Below, piece by piece: positions 28,413 to 36,380 of a stretch of 64,000 bases of DNA. How positions within the stretch are numbered: position 1 is the first letter of the stretch; each line of letters begins with the position of its first letter. The position numbers and the translations under genes are program-made. Below the pieces are notes generated by a model. It did not search any database, was not told the DNA's origin, and was given only the letters and a program-made list of their open reading frames with translations. This DNA is from Gaetbulibacter saemankumensis DSM 17032 (GTDB taxonomy: Bacteria > Bacteroidota > Bacteroidia > Flavobacteriales > Flavobacteriaceae), in contig NZ_KE384430.1 in the NCBI RefSeq assembly GCF_000425645.1, positions 855,492 to 919,491 of the forward strand, given 5' to 3'.

Positions 28413-28438
28413 TGTCTTAGAATAAATCTAAATAACGC

Positions 28439-29578
28439 ATGAAGCTTAATAAACAAGATATACTTAAAGCATTAGAAACTATAACAGTACCCGGAGAAGG
28501 ACAAAACATGGTTGAAAGTGGAGCGGTAACCAATGTTGTAACTTTTGGAGATGAGGTTGTTGTAGATCTAACCATAAAAAATCCTAGCCTGCAGGCAAAA
28601 AAACGTACCGAAGTTGAAATACTAAAAGCCATTCACGAGCAGGTTTACGAAAAAGCAAAGATAAAGGTGAATGTAAAAGTAGATGCACCCGCTCAGCCAA
28701 AGGCCAATGTCATTAAAGGAAAGCCTGTTCCAGGAATTCAGAATATTGTGGCGGTGGCATCTGGAAAGGGAGGCGTTGGAAAGTCTACTGTTACTGCTAA
28801 CTTGGCCGTAACGCTTTCTAAAATGGGATTCAAAGTTGGAGTGCTTGATGCCGATATTTATGGGCCTTCTATTCCCATTATGTTTGATGTTGAAGCAGAG
28901 AAACCTTTAGCGGTTAATGTTGAAGGAAAGTCAAAAATGAAACCAATTGAAAATTACGGAGTAAAAGTATTGTCCATTGGGTTCTTTACGCAACCTAATC
29001 AAGCGGTAGTTTGGCGTGGACCGATGGCTGCGAAGGCCTTAAATCAAATGATTTTTGATGCACATTGGGGAGAATTAGATTTCTTACTTATAGATTTACC
29101 TCCAGGAACTGGTGATATTCACTTAAGTATAATGCAGGCACTTCCAATTACAGGAGCTGTAGTTGTGAGCACACCTCAAAATGTAGCTTTAGCAGACGCG
29201 AAGAAGGGTGTTGCCATGTTTCAGCAGGATAGCATAAGCGTACCAGTATTAGGGATTGTAGAAAATATGGCTTATTTTACACCTGCAGAATTACCTGATA
29301 ATAAGTATTATATTTTTGGAAAAGAGGGAGCTAAACATTTAGCAGAAGATTTGAATGTACCTTTCTTAGGGGATATTCCTTTGATTCAAAGTATTAGGGA
29401 GGCAGGTGATGTTGGGAGACCGGCGGCCCTACAAACAGCAACTCCATTGGAAAAAGCTTTCGAGACACTTACTCAAAATATTGTTCAGGAAGTAGTAAAG
29501 CGTAATGAGGATTTACCTCCGACAGAAGCAATTAAAATAACAACTATGGCAGGATGCTCAGCCGTTAATAAAAAATAG
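28439..29578 (+). CDS. Mrp/ApbC-type iron-sulfur carrier ATPase
   Basis: This is an Mrp/NBP35-family P-loop ATPase that carries and transfers iron-sulfur clusters. An N-terminal MIP18/DUF59-like domain covers residues about 1-85. The deviant Walker A SGKGGVGKSTV (residues about 108-118) and DLPPGTGDIHL follow. The CxxC usually found after ENM[AS]Y in the E. coli-type protein is not there (ENMAYFTPAELPDNKY); only isolated Cys remains near the C-terminus (GCSAVN). It is followed immediately by the NifU-like gene. Confidence 0.92.
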   Translation: MKLNKQDILKALETITVPGEGQNMVESGAVTNVVTFGDEVVVDLTIKNPSLQAKKRTEVEILKAIHEQVYEKAKIKVNVKVDAPAQPKANVIKGKPVPGIQNIVAVASGKGGVGKSTVTANLAVTLSKMGFKVGVLDADIYGPSIPIMFDVEAEKPLAVNVEGKSKMKPIENYGVKVLSIGFFTQPNQAVVWRGPMAAKALNQMIFDAHWGELDFLLIDLPPGTGDIHLSIMQALPITGAVVVSTPQNVALADAKKGVAMFQQDSISVPVLGIVENMAYFTPAELPDNKYYIFGKEGAKHLAEDLNVPFLGDIPLIQSIREAGDVGRPAALQTATPLEKAFETLTQNIVQEVVKRNEDLPPTEAIKITTMAGCSAVNKK

Positions 29579-29824
29579 ATGACCTCAGAAGAAATTAAAC
29601 TAAATGTAGAGAAAGCCCTTGATGAAATTCGCCCTTTTTTACAAAGTGACGGCGGCGATATTTCTTTGTTGTCTATTGAAGATAATGATACGCTTGTTAA
29701 AGTTCAATTACAAGGCGCTTGTGTTGGATGTAGTGTCAATCAAATGACACTTAAATCTGGTGTGGAAATGACTATTAAAAAGTATGTTCCGCAGATAGAA
29801 AAGGTTATAAATATTGAAGTTTAA
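29579..29824 (+). CDS. NifU-like C-terminal domain scaffold protein
   Basis: This 81-residue NifU C-terminal (Nfu) protein holds the cluster-binding CVGCSVNQMTL motif near residue 50 and the start GDISLLSIEDN of the domain fold. It serves as an iron-sulfur scaffold or carrier. It begins at the base after the mrp stop codon, so it is co-transcribed and very likely works with the ATPase. A hairpin terminator follows at 29878-29912. Confidence 0.93.
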   Translation: MTSEEIKLNVEKALDEIRPFLQSDGGDISLLSIEDNDTLVKVQLQGACVGCSVNQMTLKSGVEMTIKKYVPQIEKVINIEV

Positions 29825-29877
29825 ATAAATTCTAAACTATCAATAAAAATAGTCTCTAAGTAAAAATGAATTTATAA

Positions 29878-29912
29878 AAATAAGGAATTTTGATAATTCC
29901 TTATTTTTTTGT
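29878..29912 (+). terminator. Rho-independent terminator of mrp-nifU
   Basis: AAATAAGGAATT pairs with AATTCCTTATTT around TTGAT, followed by a T tract. Confidence 0.75.
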
Positions 29913-30016
29913 GTTATAGGCACAGATTGTCAATTGAATAGCTTAAAAATTAAATGACAAACATTAAATTTGCCGAACGATTTTAAATCGGTGTTTTGGT
30001 AAAATAAATTAAAAGA

Positions 30017-30346
30017 ATGGAAGATATTAATATAAAAATAACAGATAGAGATGGCGTTACTCATGAGGTAGTGGCTCCAACAGATATGGCTATGAATCTT
30101 ATGGAAGTGGTTCGTTCTTATGAACTTGCTGAAGAAGGAACTATTGGTATTTGTGGAGGTATGGCCATGTGCGCGTCTTGCCAATGTTATATATTAAGCG
30201 ATACTGAGCTACCTGATATGAGTGATGATGAAGAAGCGATGTTATCTGAAGCTTTTAATGTAAAACCGAATAGTCGCTTGGGATGTCAGATACAAATGAC
30301 ACCGGAATTAGAAGGTTTAGAGGTGGTATTAGCACCAGAAGAATAA
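30017..30346 (+). CDS. Adrenodoxin-type [2Fe-2S] ferredoxin
   Basis: This 109-residue ferredoxin has the cluster ligands Cys46, Cys52, Cys55 and Cys90 (CGGMAMCASC, then RLGCQ), the CX5CX2C...C spacing of adrenodoxin-type ferredoxins rather than plant type. Such proteins pass single electrons, often to iron-sulfur assembly or to monooxygenases. It lies just downstream of the mrp-nifU pair but has its own promoter-like TAAATTTG at 29965-29972 and is separated by a terminator. Confidence 0.93.
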   Translation: MEDINIKITDRDGVTHEVVAPTDMAMNLMEVVRSYELAEEGTIGICGGMAMCASCQCYILSDTELPDMSDDEEAMLSEAFNVKPNSRLGCQIQMTPELEGLEVVLAPEE

Positions 30347-30367
30347 GATAATTAAAATAAACAATAT

Positions 30368-30408
30368 ATCCCGTTCCATAATTTAAAAAATGGAACGGGA
30401 TTTTTTTT
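30368..30408 (+). terminator. Rho-independent terminator of the ferredoxin gene
   Basis: ATCCCGTTCCAT pairs with ATGGAACGGGAT, followed by eight T residues. It lies next to the end of the convergent cytochrome gene. Confidence 0.82.
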
Positions 30409-30409
30409 G

Positions 30410-31000
30410 TTATTCTTGCATTATAGGGGGTAGGGGAGCGCTAACAACATTTTCTATAGGTTTCTGAGTTTTTAAATAGGCGAAAATAGATTTAATATCT
30501 TCGTCGGTAAGTTTTGCAAAGTCTTGCCAAGGCATTGGTGGTAGTACCATTCTACTACCCTCTAAACCTTTGTGTTTTCCCTCTCGAAGTGATTTAAAAA
30601 ATTGTTCTTCTGTCCAAGTACCTATACCTGTAGCATCAGGTGTTAAGTTTGCAGCAAAGGATGTGCCCCATGGACCGGTAAATGAAGTTAAGCCTGGTGT
30701 GAATAACATATAATGTTTGGCTGTTTCTTTGTCAAATGGCGCTAAGACTTCATCTGCAGGATGCCCCGATAGTAGACGTTTTGGATCTGGGATAGGACCT
30801 TGTTCAGTCATGATTTTTGGTGAATGACAGTGGTGGCAACCACCTAAGTCGACTAAGTATTCTCCCCGTTCTACTAGGTTTATCGTAGGCTCTTCTTTTA
30901 CTTCTGGTTTATCTACAGTAGTATCTGTTTTTTTCTGATTTGAAATACAGGCATAGAAAAAAAGACATGCTAGCATTAAAAATGAAAAGTTGGTTTTCAT
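30410..31000 (-). CDS. c-type cytochrome lipoprotein
   Basis: This is a lipoprotein with a single c-type haem. The lipobox Cys is at residue 18 (ACLFFYAC), and the haem motif is C55-H-H-C58-H59 (GGCHHCH). A Met ligand is likely in MVLPPMPWQDFAKLTDEDIKSI. The protein has 196 residues and resembles diheme/monoheme cytochromes of unknown partner in Flavobacteriaceae. It probably carries electrons at the periplasmic face. It is a single gene. Confidence 0.85.
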   Translation of the reverse strand: MKTNFSFLMLACLFFYACISNQKKTDTTVDKPEVKEEPTINLVERGEYLVDLGGCHHCHSPKIMTEQGPIPDPKRLLSGHPADEVLAPFDKETAKHYMLFTPGLTSFTGPWGTSFAANLTPDATGIGTWTEEQFFKSLREGKHKGLEGSRMVLPPMPWQDFAKLTDEDIKSIFAYLKTQKPIENVVSAPLPPIMQE

Positions 31001-31131
31001 AATATATTAATATTTAATTAGTTAGTATTTGAGTAAAGTTAATAAATAAATACGTACTCAATTAATTAGATAATTAATATAGGTTAATGTTAGAGTTTTA
31101 AAATTTTTCTGTATTAGCGTTATAAGACTTT

Positions 31132-32310
31132 CTATTTAAAAGCATTTAGACCGGTAATATCTAAACCGGTAATTAAAAGGTGTATATCATGGGTGCCTTC
31201 ATAGGTTATTACACTTTCCAAATTCATAGCATGACGCATTATAGAGTATTCTCCTGTAATGCCCATTCCACCAAGTATCTGCCTCGCTTCTCGAGCAATG
31301 TTTATAGCCATATCCACATTATTTCGTTTTGCCATCGATATTTGTGCTGATGTTGCTTTGTTCTCATTGCGTAGTACACCTAATCGCCAAGTTAATAACT
31401 GCGCTTTGGTGATTTCAGTTATCATTTCTGCTAATTTTTTTTGTTGCAATTGAAATTGACCTATAGGCTTACCAAATTGTCTACGTTCTTTGCTGTATCT
31501 TAATGCGGTATCATAACAGTCCATGGCGGCCCCAATAGCACCCCAGGCAATGCCATATCTTGCTGAATCTAAACATCCAAGGGGAGCGCCAAGACCTGAT
31601 TTATTGGGTAATAAATTTTCTTTAGGAATTTTTACATTATCAAAAATAAGTTCACCTGTTGCGCTGGCTCGTAACGACCATTTATTATGAGTTTCTGGAG
31701 TAGAAAAGCCTTCCATGCCTCGTTCAACAATTAATCCGTGTATTCTACCAGATTCATCTTTCGCCCATACAATAGCAATTTGTGCGAACGGAGCATTGCT
31801 TATCCACATTTTGGCACCATTTAAAAGATAGTAGTCGCCCATATCTTTAAAGTTCGTTACCATTCCTCCTGGATTGCTGCCATGGTCGGGTTCGGTTAAT
31901 CCAAAACAACCTATCCATTCACCATTGGCTAATTTTGGAAGGTATTTTTGGCGTTGAGATTCAGAACCATATTTCCAGATAGGATACATTACTAAAGAGG
32001 ATTGTACTGAGGCCGTAGATCGAATGCCAGAGTCTCCGCGTTCTATCTCCTGCATGATTAAACCATATGAAATTTGATCTAAACCGGCACCACCATAAGT
32101 TTCGGGTATATATGGGCCAAATGCCCCAATATCTGCAAGCCCTTTAATTATTTGCATCGGGAATTCAGCCTTTTGCGCATACTCTTCAATAATAGGAGAA
32201 ACGTCGCGTTTAACCCATTCTCGGGCCGCACTTCTAACTAATTTATGTTCTTCAGTAAGTAACTCATCGAGATTATAATAGTCAGGAGCTTCAAATAAAT
32301 CCGTTTTCAT
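31132..32310 (-). CDS. Acyl-CoA dehydrogenase (glutaryl-CoA dehydrogenase type)
   Basis: This FAD enzyme oxidises an acyl-CoA at the alpha-beta bond. The sequence follows the glutaryl-CoA dehydrogenase subgroup: N-terminal DYYNLDELLTEEHKLVRSAA, the GCFGLTEPDHGSNPGGM FAD-binding segment near residue 130, and C-terminal ITYEGTHDIHLL with the likely catalytic Glu near residue 373. This could serve lysine or tryptophan degradation to crotonyl-CoA, but no other pathway gene is next to it. Length 392 is normal. Confidence 0.88.
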   Translation of the reverse strand: MKTDLFEAPDYYNLDELLTEEHKLVRSAAREWVKRDVSPIIEEYAQKAEFPMQIIKGLADIGAFGPYIPETYGGAGLDQISYGLIMQEIERGDSGIRSTASVQSSLVMYPIWKYGSESQRQKYLPKLANGEWIGCFGLTEPDHGSNPGGMVTNFKDMGDYYLLNGAKMWISNAPFAQIAIVWAKDESGRIHGLIVERGMEGFSTPETHNKWSLRASATGELIFDNVKIPKENLLPNKSGLGAPLGCLDSARYGIAWGAIGAAMDCYDTALRYSKERRQFGKPIGQFQLQQKKLAEMITEITKAQLLTWRLGVLRNENKATSAQISMAKRNNVDMAINIAREARQILGGMGITGEYSIMRHAMNLESVITYEGTHDIHLLITGLDITGLNAFK

Positions 32311-32416
32311 AGAGGCTAGAATTAAATAGTATTGATGAAAATAATTAGCAAATTCGACTTTTTATTGTGAATTTGATATTTTATTTTCTCAAATTTAAAT
32401 AATTCTTATTGGTCTT

Positions 32417-33133
32417 TTACATTTTTATATAGAAATCTTTTGTGAGATTTATGTAGTCTTCTGTATATTCATGGCGGGCGGTTTCAATAATTAACGTATC
32501 GATTTGAGGTGAGTTTTCTTCAAATGAGAATTCTAAAAGACTTCTTTTAAATTCCGATTTAGGACTACCCTTAACCTGTAAAATACGGTTTGGAAATAAA
32601 TGATGATTTTTGGCTATTTCGATAAAATCCGACTCTTCTTTAAAAGGAATAATAACATTAAATTTCCCGTTATCAGAAAGTAATTTTACAACGCTTTTAA
32701 TAAGATGATCAAAAGGCATGGCATCACTGAATCTCGCTAAATCCCGTTGTGAATTTTCGGTTTTATAATCTTCTTTGTAAAATGGCGGGTTACATATTAT
32801 TAAATCATAGGTGTCTTCAATTTCCTCTGCAAATTCTTCCAGAGAGGCATGGTAACAAAATAGACGATCTCCCCAGTCTGATTGCTCGAAATTTTCAACA
32901 CATTGTTCATAAGCTTCGTCATCTATTTCAAGAGCATCAATGATCTCGGCATGTGTTCGCTGGGCAAGCATTAAAGATAGTATGCCTGTACCAGCGCCTA
33001 TGTCGAGTGTGGAATACGGATGAGGATTTATATTGGCCCACGCACCTAATAATACACTGTCAGTGCCTATTTTCATGGCACAGCGATCTTGGTTTACACT
33101 AAATTTTTTGAAGGAAAATGGTTTTGTTGACAC
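32417..33133 (-). CDS. tRNA1(Val) (adenine(37)-N6)-methyltransferase-like
   Basis: This SAM-dependent N6-adenine methyltransferase has the SAM motif DIGAGTGILSLMLA near residue 42 and the catalytic NPPFY near residue 114. The N-terminal FKKFSVNQDRCAMKIGTDSVLLG is a signature of the YfiC/TrmN6 group, which modifies A37 of tRNA-Val. The start is GTG at 33133; the first internal ATG would cut into that signature. Length is 238. Confidence 0.88.
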   Translation of the reverse strand: MSTKPFSFKKFSVNQDRCAMKIGTDSVLLGAWANINPHPYSTLDIGAGTGILSLMLAQRTHAEIIDALEIDDEAYEQCVENFEQSDWGDRLFCYHASLEEFAEEIEDTYDLIICNPPFYKEDYKTENSQRDLARFSDAMPFDHLIKSVVKLLSDNGKFNVIIPFKEESDFIEIAKNHHLFPNRILQVKGSPKSEFKRSLLEFSFEENSPQIDTLIIETARHEYTEDYINLTKDFYIKM

Positions 33134-33316
33134 GATACAATTGTTAAAATATTGATAAAAATGTGTAGTTTGTATGGTTAAAAAATACTAAATTGTCCTA
33201 AACTCTGTTAAAAATATATAGAGACCTTAATTTAGTGTGTACCTTAGTAGGTAATTGTTTAAGTCCTCTTCATGTTAGAGTTGATTCTAGGAACAAATTA
33301 AAGACAATTTATTTAA

Positions 33317-33769
33317 ATGAAGCATACAAGAAAAATTATGGATAGTTTGCGTGGACTTATGATTTTAAATCAGAAGCTGGCAGATATTTATATGGATATT
33401 AGCAAGGGTGATTTTGATGATGTGATAAAAGCTTTTTTTGGTGAAGTAAGTAAGAATAGAAAAGCTTTTTATGTTGAATTGAAAAAGGAGCTGGATAAAT
33501 TAGAAAGTGATCATAAATCGATAAGAGCTATAAATTCCGGAATTGAAATGAACCTTCTTGGAATTAGGAAAGCTATGGCTTCAAAAAATGTAACAGCATT
33601 AGCTAACGAAGTACGTCTTATAAAAACATTTAGTGTTTATATGTATGATGATTTGCTTAGAGAGATAAGTTTACCATTAGCGTTATGTAAAAAATTGATG
33701 AAGCAGCGAGATGCCATTCAGGAAAAACTTAATGGTGTTAAAAGGTACGAAGAGTTAGTTGAAAACTAG
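33317..33769 (+). CDS. Four-helix-bundle protein (PA2169/DUF2383-like)
   Basis: This 150-residue protein is predicted helical throughout, with no signal peptide. The segment around LMILNQKLADIYMDISKG and the later helix pairs resemble the DUF2383/PA2169 ferritin-like bundle, but the similarity is weak and I cannot see a metal-binding motif. Function is unknown. It ends at a strong bidirectional terminator shared with rimM. Confidence 0.6.
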   Translation: MKHTRKIMDSLRGLMILNQKLADIYMDISKGDFDDVIKAFFGEVSKNRKAFYVELKKELDKLESDHKSIRAINSGIEMNLLGIRKAMASKNVTALANEVRLIKTFSVYMYDDLLREISLPLALCKKLMKQRDAIQEKLNGVKRYEELVEN

Positions 33770-33788
33770 ATGGTTAGATTAATAGATG

Positions 33789-33820
33789 AAAAAGGCGAAT
33801 TAAATAATTCGCCTTTTTTT
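33789..33820. terminator. Bidirectional terminator, 33.8 kb
   Basis: AAAAAGGCGAATT pairs with AATTCGCCTTTTT around AAATA; the T run serves the plus-strand gene and the A run serves rimM on the minus strand. Confidence 0.8.
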
Positions 33821-33823
33821 ATA

Positions 33824-34348
33824 TTATAGGTACAGGTCGATGAGGCCTTCTGGTGTGTCAACGGTAACAGTTTTTTTGTCCCGATTAACCTCCAATATGA
33901 ATTCGTCGTTCATCGGAATTAAAATTTGTTTACCATTGTTTTCTACTTCAAACAACGCTTGAGCAGTTGTGTCGTTAACGCCAACGATAGTGCCTACAGT
34001 ACCGTAATTCTTGTCCTCCATTTTGAAACCTATAATTTCATGGAAATAAAACTTATTGCCTTCTAATTTTGGAAGTAAATCTAATGGTAAATAAACTTCA
34101 CTTTTAATAAGAGCGTCAGCATCGGCTTCGCTAGTTACGTCTTCAAATTGTACACGTAGTAAATTTGAACGGTGTAATTGTGAACTTTCTATAAAAAAAG
34201 GTATAAAGCTATTATTTAATTCTATAAATACCGCATCCAGATGTTCGTACAATTCTGGTTGGTCGGTATCTAATTTTATTAATAATTCGCCTTTAAAACT
34301 GTACTTCTTTACAATTTTTCCTAAGTAAAAGCAATCTTCTTTTTTCAT
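33824..34348 (-). CDS. rimM: Ribosome maturation factor RimM
   Basis: RimM helps mature the 30S subunit, binding S19. The N-terminal FYLGKIVKKYSFKGELLIKL is the RimM signature, and the C-terminal PRC-barrel covers about residues 95-170 (EIIGFKMEDKNYGTVGTI...DLYL). Length 174 is normal. It lies 156 bp downstream of rpsP on the same strand, the usual rpsP-rimM order, but with a terminator-like hairpin at 34453-34485 in between. Confidence 0.93.
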   Translation of the reverse strand: MKKEDCFYLGKIVKKYSFKGELLIKLDTDQPELYEHLDAVFIELNNSFIPFFIESSQLHRSNLLRVQFEDVTSEADADALIKSEVYLPLDLLPKLEGNKFYFHEIIGFKMEDKNYGTVGTIVGVNDTTAQALFEVENNGKQILIPMNDEFILEVNRDKKTVTVDTPEGLIDLYL

Positions 34349-34452
34349 TTTGTCTTAAGCGATCTTTTCTATACAACATGCTAAGAGCGATGCAACAGAT
34401 ATTGAGATATTTTATTTAACCAAGTTGGTGTATTAGGGTTAACAAACGCCAT

Positions 34453-34485
34453 AAAAAAACTCCGATAACGAATTACCGGAGTTTA
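34453..34485 (-). terminator. Terminator or attenuator between rpsP and rimM
   Basis: On the minus strand AAACTCCGGTAATTCG pairs with TTATCGGAGTTT, followed by TTTTT. It probably lowers rimM expression relative to S16, which would fit their different protein needs. Confidence 0.65.
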
Positions 34486-34504
34486 AAAGTATAAAAATAA
34501 ATTT

Positions 34505-35005
34505 TTATTCTTCTTCGTTTGAAGCTTCAGTTTCTTCAGCAGGAGCTTCTTCAACAGCTGGTGTTGCAGCAGCAATACGAGCTTCGTTTACAGCTTTTTC
34601 AGCTTCTAAAGCTTTGGCTTTAGCATCAGCTTGAGCTTTAGCTAAATCTTCAGTTTTTGAACCTACTTTGTTTTCTTTAGCTTCTAACCAAGCGTTGAAT
34701 TTTTCTTCAGCTTGCTCTTCAGTTAAAGCACCTTTTCTAACACCTCCAGCTAAGTGGTTTTTTAATAAAGCTCCTTTATAAGATAAAATTGCTTTAGCAG
34801 TGTCAGTTGGTTGAGCTCCATTTTGTAACCATGTTACAGCACCGTCAACGTTTAATTCTACAGTTGCAGGATTCGTGTTTGGATTGTAAATTCCTAATTT
34901 TTCTAGGTATTTACCATCTCTTTTTGCACGTGAGTCTGCAGCTACAATCCAGTAAAATGGTTTTCCTTTTTTACCGTGTCTTTGTAATCTAATTTTTACA
35001 GGCAT
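34505..35005 (-). CDS. rpsP: 30S ribosomal protein S16
   Basis: This is a component of the small ribosomal subunit. Residues 1-80 are the S16 core ([20 protein letters not shown]). The remainder is an Ala/Glu/Lys-rich helical extension to 166 residues, about twice the E. coli length; such acidic tails are common in Bacteroidota S16. It is the first gene of the rpsP-rimM unit. Confidence 0.95.
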   Translation of the reverse strand: MPVKIRLQRHGKKGKPFYWIVAADSRAKRDGKYLEKLGIYNPNTNPATVELNVDGAVTWLQNGAQPTDTAKAILSYKGALLKNHLAGGVRKGALTEEQAEEKFNAWLEAKENKVGSKTEDLAKAQADAKAKALEAEKAVNEARIAAATPAVEEAPAEETEASNEEE

Positions 35006-35121
35006 AATAATTAATTATTTGAGGTTCTCGACCTCGGTTATTAATGAGGGCGCAAAGATACTATATTTTTTTAATATTCAGTAGTTTATTTGTTTTTAAT
35101 AGATGGTAAATAAAGGTTTTT

Positions 35122-36186
35122 TTAAAATAGTAAGCACACAGGTGTAGGTGCATGGAAATCATTAGTAAATTCCAGTTTACCAGAATTAGAGTCTATTTTA
35201 AATACACTAATGTTATTGCTTTTTTTGTTAGCAACTAACAGGAATTTGCCCGTTGGATCTATGGTGAAATTTCTTGGCCAGTCACCATGAACGCTCATAT
35301 TCTGAATTTTTTGAAGTTTTCCGGTGCTGGTATCTCGTTTAAAAACTGCTATAGTATTTTCACCACGGTTAGATCCGTAAAGAAACCGTTCGTCTTTACT
35401 TAAATGTATGTCGGCACATGAGTTTTGTCCGTCGTAATTCTCGGAAAGCGTGTTCGTGTGGTTTAATGTTAAATAAGTGTTTCCTTGTTTTTTAGCTGTG
35501 GTAATGGTGCTGGCATATTCGTTAATAATGTATAGGAACTGTTTGTCTTTTGTAAATGTGAAATGTCTGGGGCCGGCATTCTCAGTAAATGTAATCATTG
35601 ATGATGAAGACAAGGTGAACGGTTTTAAATTTTCACTTTCATAAAGATACATGGCGTTTCTTCCTAAATCGGCAACGTAAAGCTGATTATTTACAAATTG
35701 AGCTGAGTGGGCATGCGACTTTTCAATTTCAGTGTTATGATCGAAAATCTGAGAAGCTTCATTTAAACTTCCGTCAGGTTTAATATTGTATAAAGCAACA
35801 TTTCCTCCAACATAATTAGAAGCGACAACTAGAGTGCCTTCGTTGTTTACTGAAATATGACAAGGTGCTCCTCCAAAACTTTTAACACGGTTAAGTAATT
35901 TAAGTTGTTTGTTTTTTTCAATTTCAAAGGCAGCAACCGTTCCGTCGTTTTCTTCCCCAACAGCATAGATATATTTTTTGTTGGGAGAATAACTTAAGAA
36001 AGAAGGGTTTTCGGTTGGTATGGCTAAAGTTAGGTTTGTAAGTTTGCCACTTTCTGGATTAAACTCTGCCCTATAAATGCCTTCACTATCGCCTTTGGTG
36101 TATGTGCCTATATAAAGTGTATAAGATGGTTCTTTGCAGCTAAAAAGAAAAATGCTTATAATAAAAAATAAAGATATGTATTTCAT
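35122..36186 (-). CDS. Lactonase-family beta-propeller lipoprotein
   Basis: This is a seven-bladed beta-propeller of the 6-phosphogluconolactonase/lactonase family. It opens with a lipoprotein signal (FFIISIFLFSC, Cys17), then YTLYIGTYTKGDSEGIY, and has repeated blades with the HISVN and RHFTFTKDKQFLYIINE motifs. Because it is exported, a role in cytosolic pentose phosphate metabolism is unlikely; hydrolysis of an exogenous lactone is more plausible. Length is 354. Confidence 0.85.
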   Translation of the reverse strand: MKYISLFFIISIFLFSCKEPSYTLYIGTYTKGDSEGIYRAEFNPESGKLTNLTLAIPTENPSFLSYSPNKKYIYAVGEENDGTVAAFEIEKNKQLKLLNRVKSFGGAPCHISVNNEGTLVVASNYVGGNVALYNIKPDGSLNEASQIFDHNTEIEKSHAHSAQFVNNQLYVADLGRNAMYLYESENLKPFTLSSSSMITFTENAGPRHFTFTKDKQFLYIINEYASTITTAKKQGNTYLTLNHTNTLSENYDGQNSCADIHLSKDERFLYGSNRGENTIAVFKRDTSTGKLQKIQNMSVHGDWPRNFTIDPTGKFLLVANKKSNNISVFKIDSNSGKLEFTNDFHAPTPVCLLF

Positions 36187-36380
36187 AATTTTAATGTGAA
36201 AATCAAAAGTACAGTAAATTATTTAAATGTTCTTTTGTTTCTGAAGTATCAATTGTGATGATTTTTACTTGTTTAAAACTCTTGAAAACTTGTTATTTAT
36301 TGAGTTGATTTTCTCCGTACTTTTATACACTTCGTTTTTGCTCTAAACGAAACCTTAATTCTTAAGAAGAAACAAAATTT

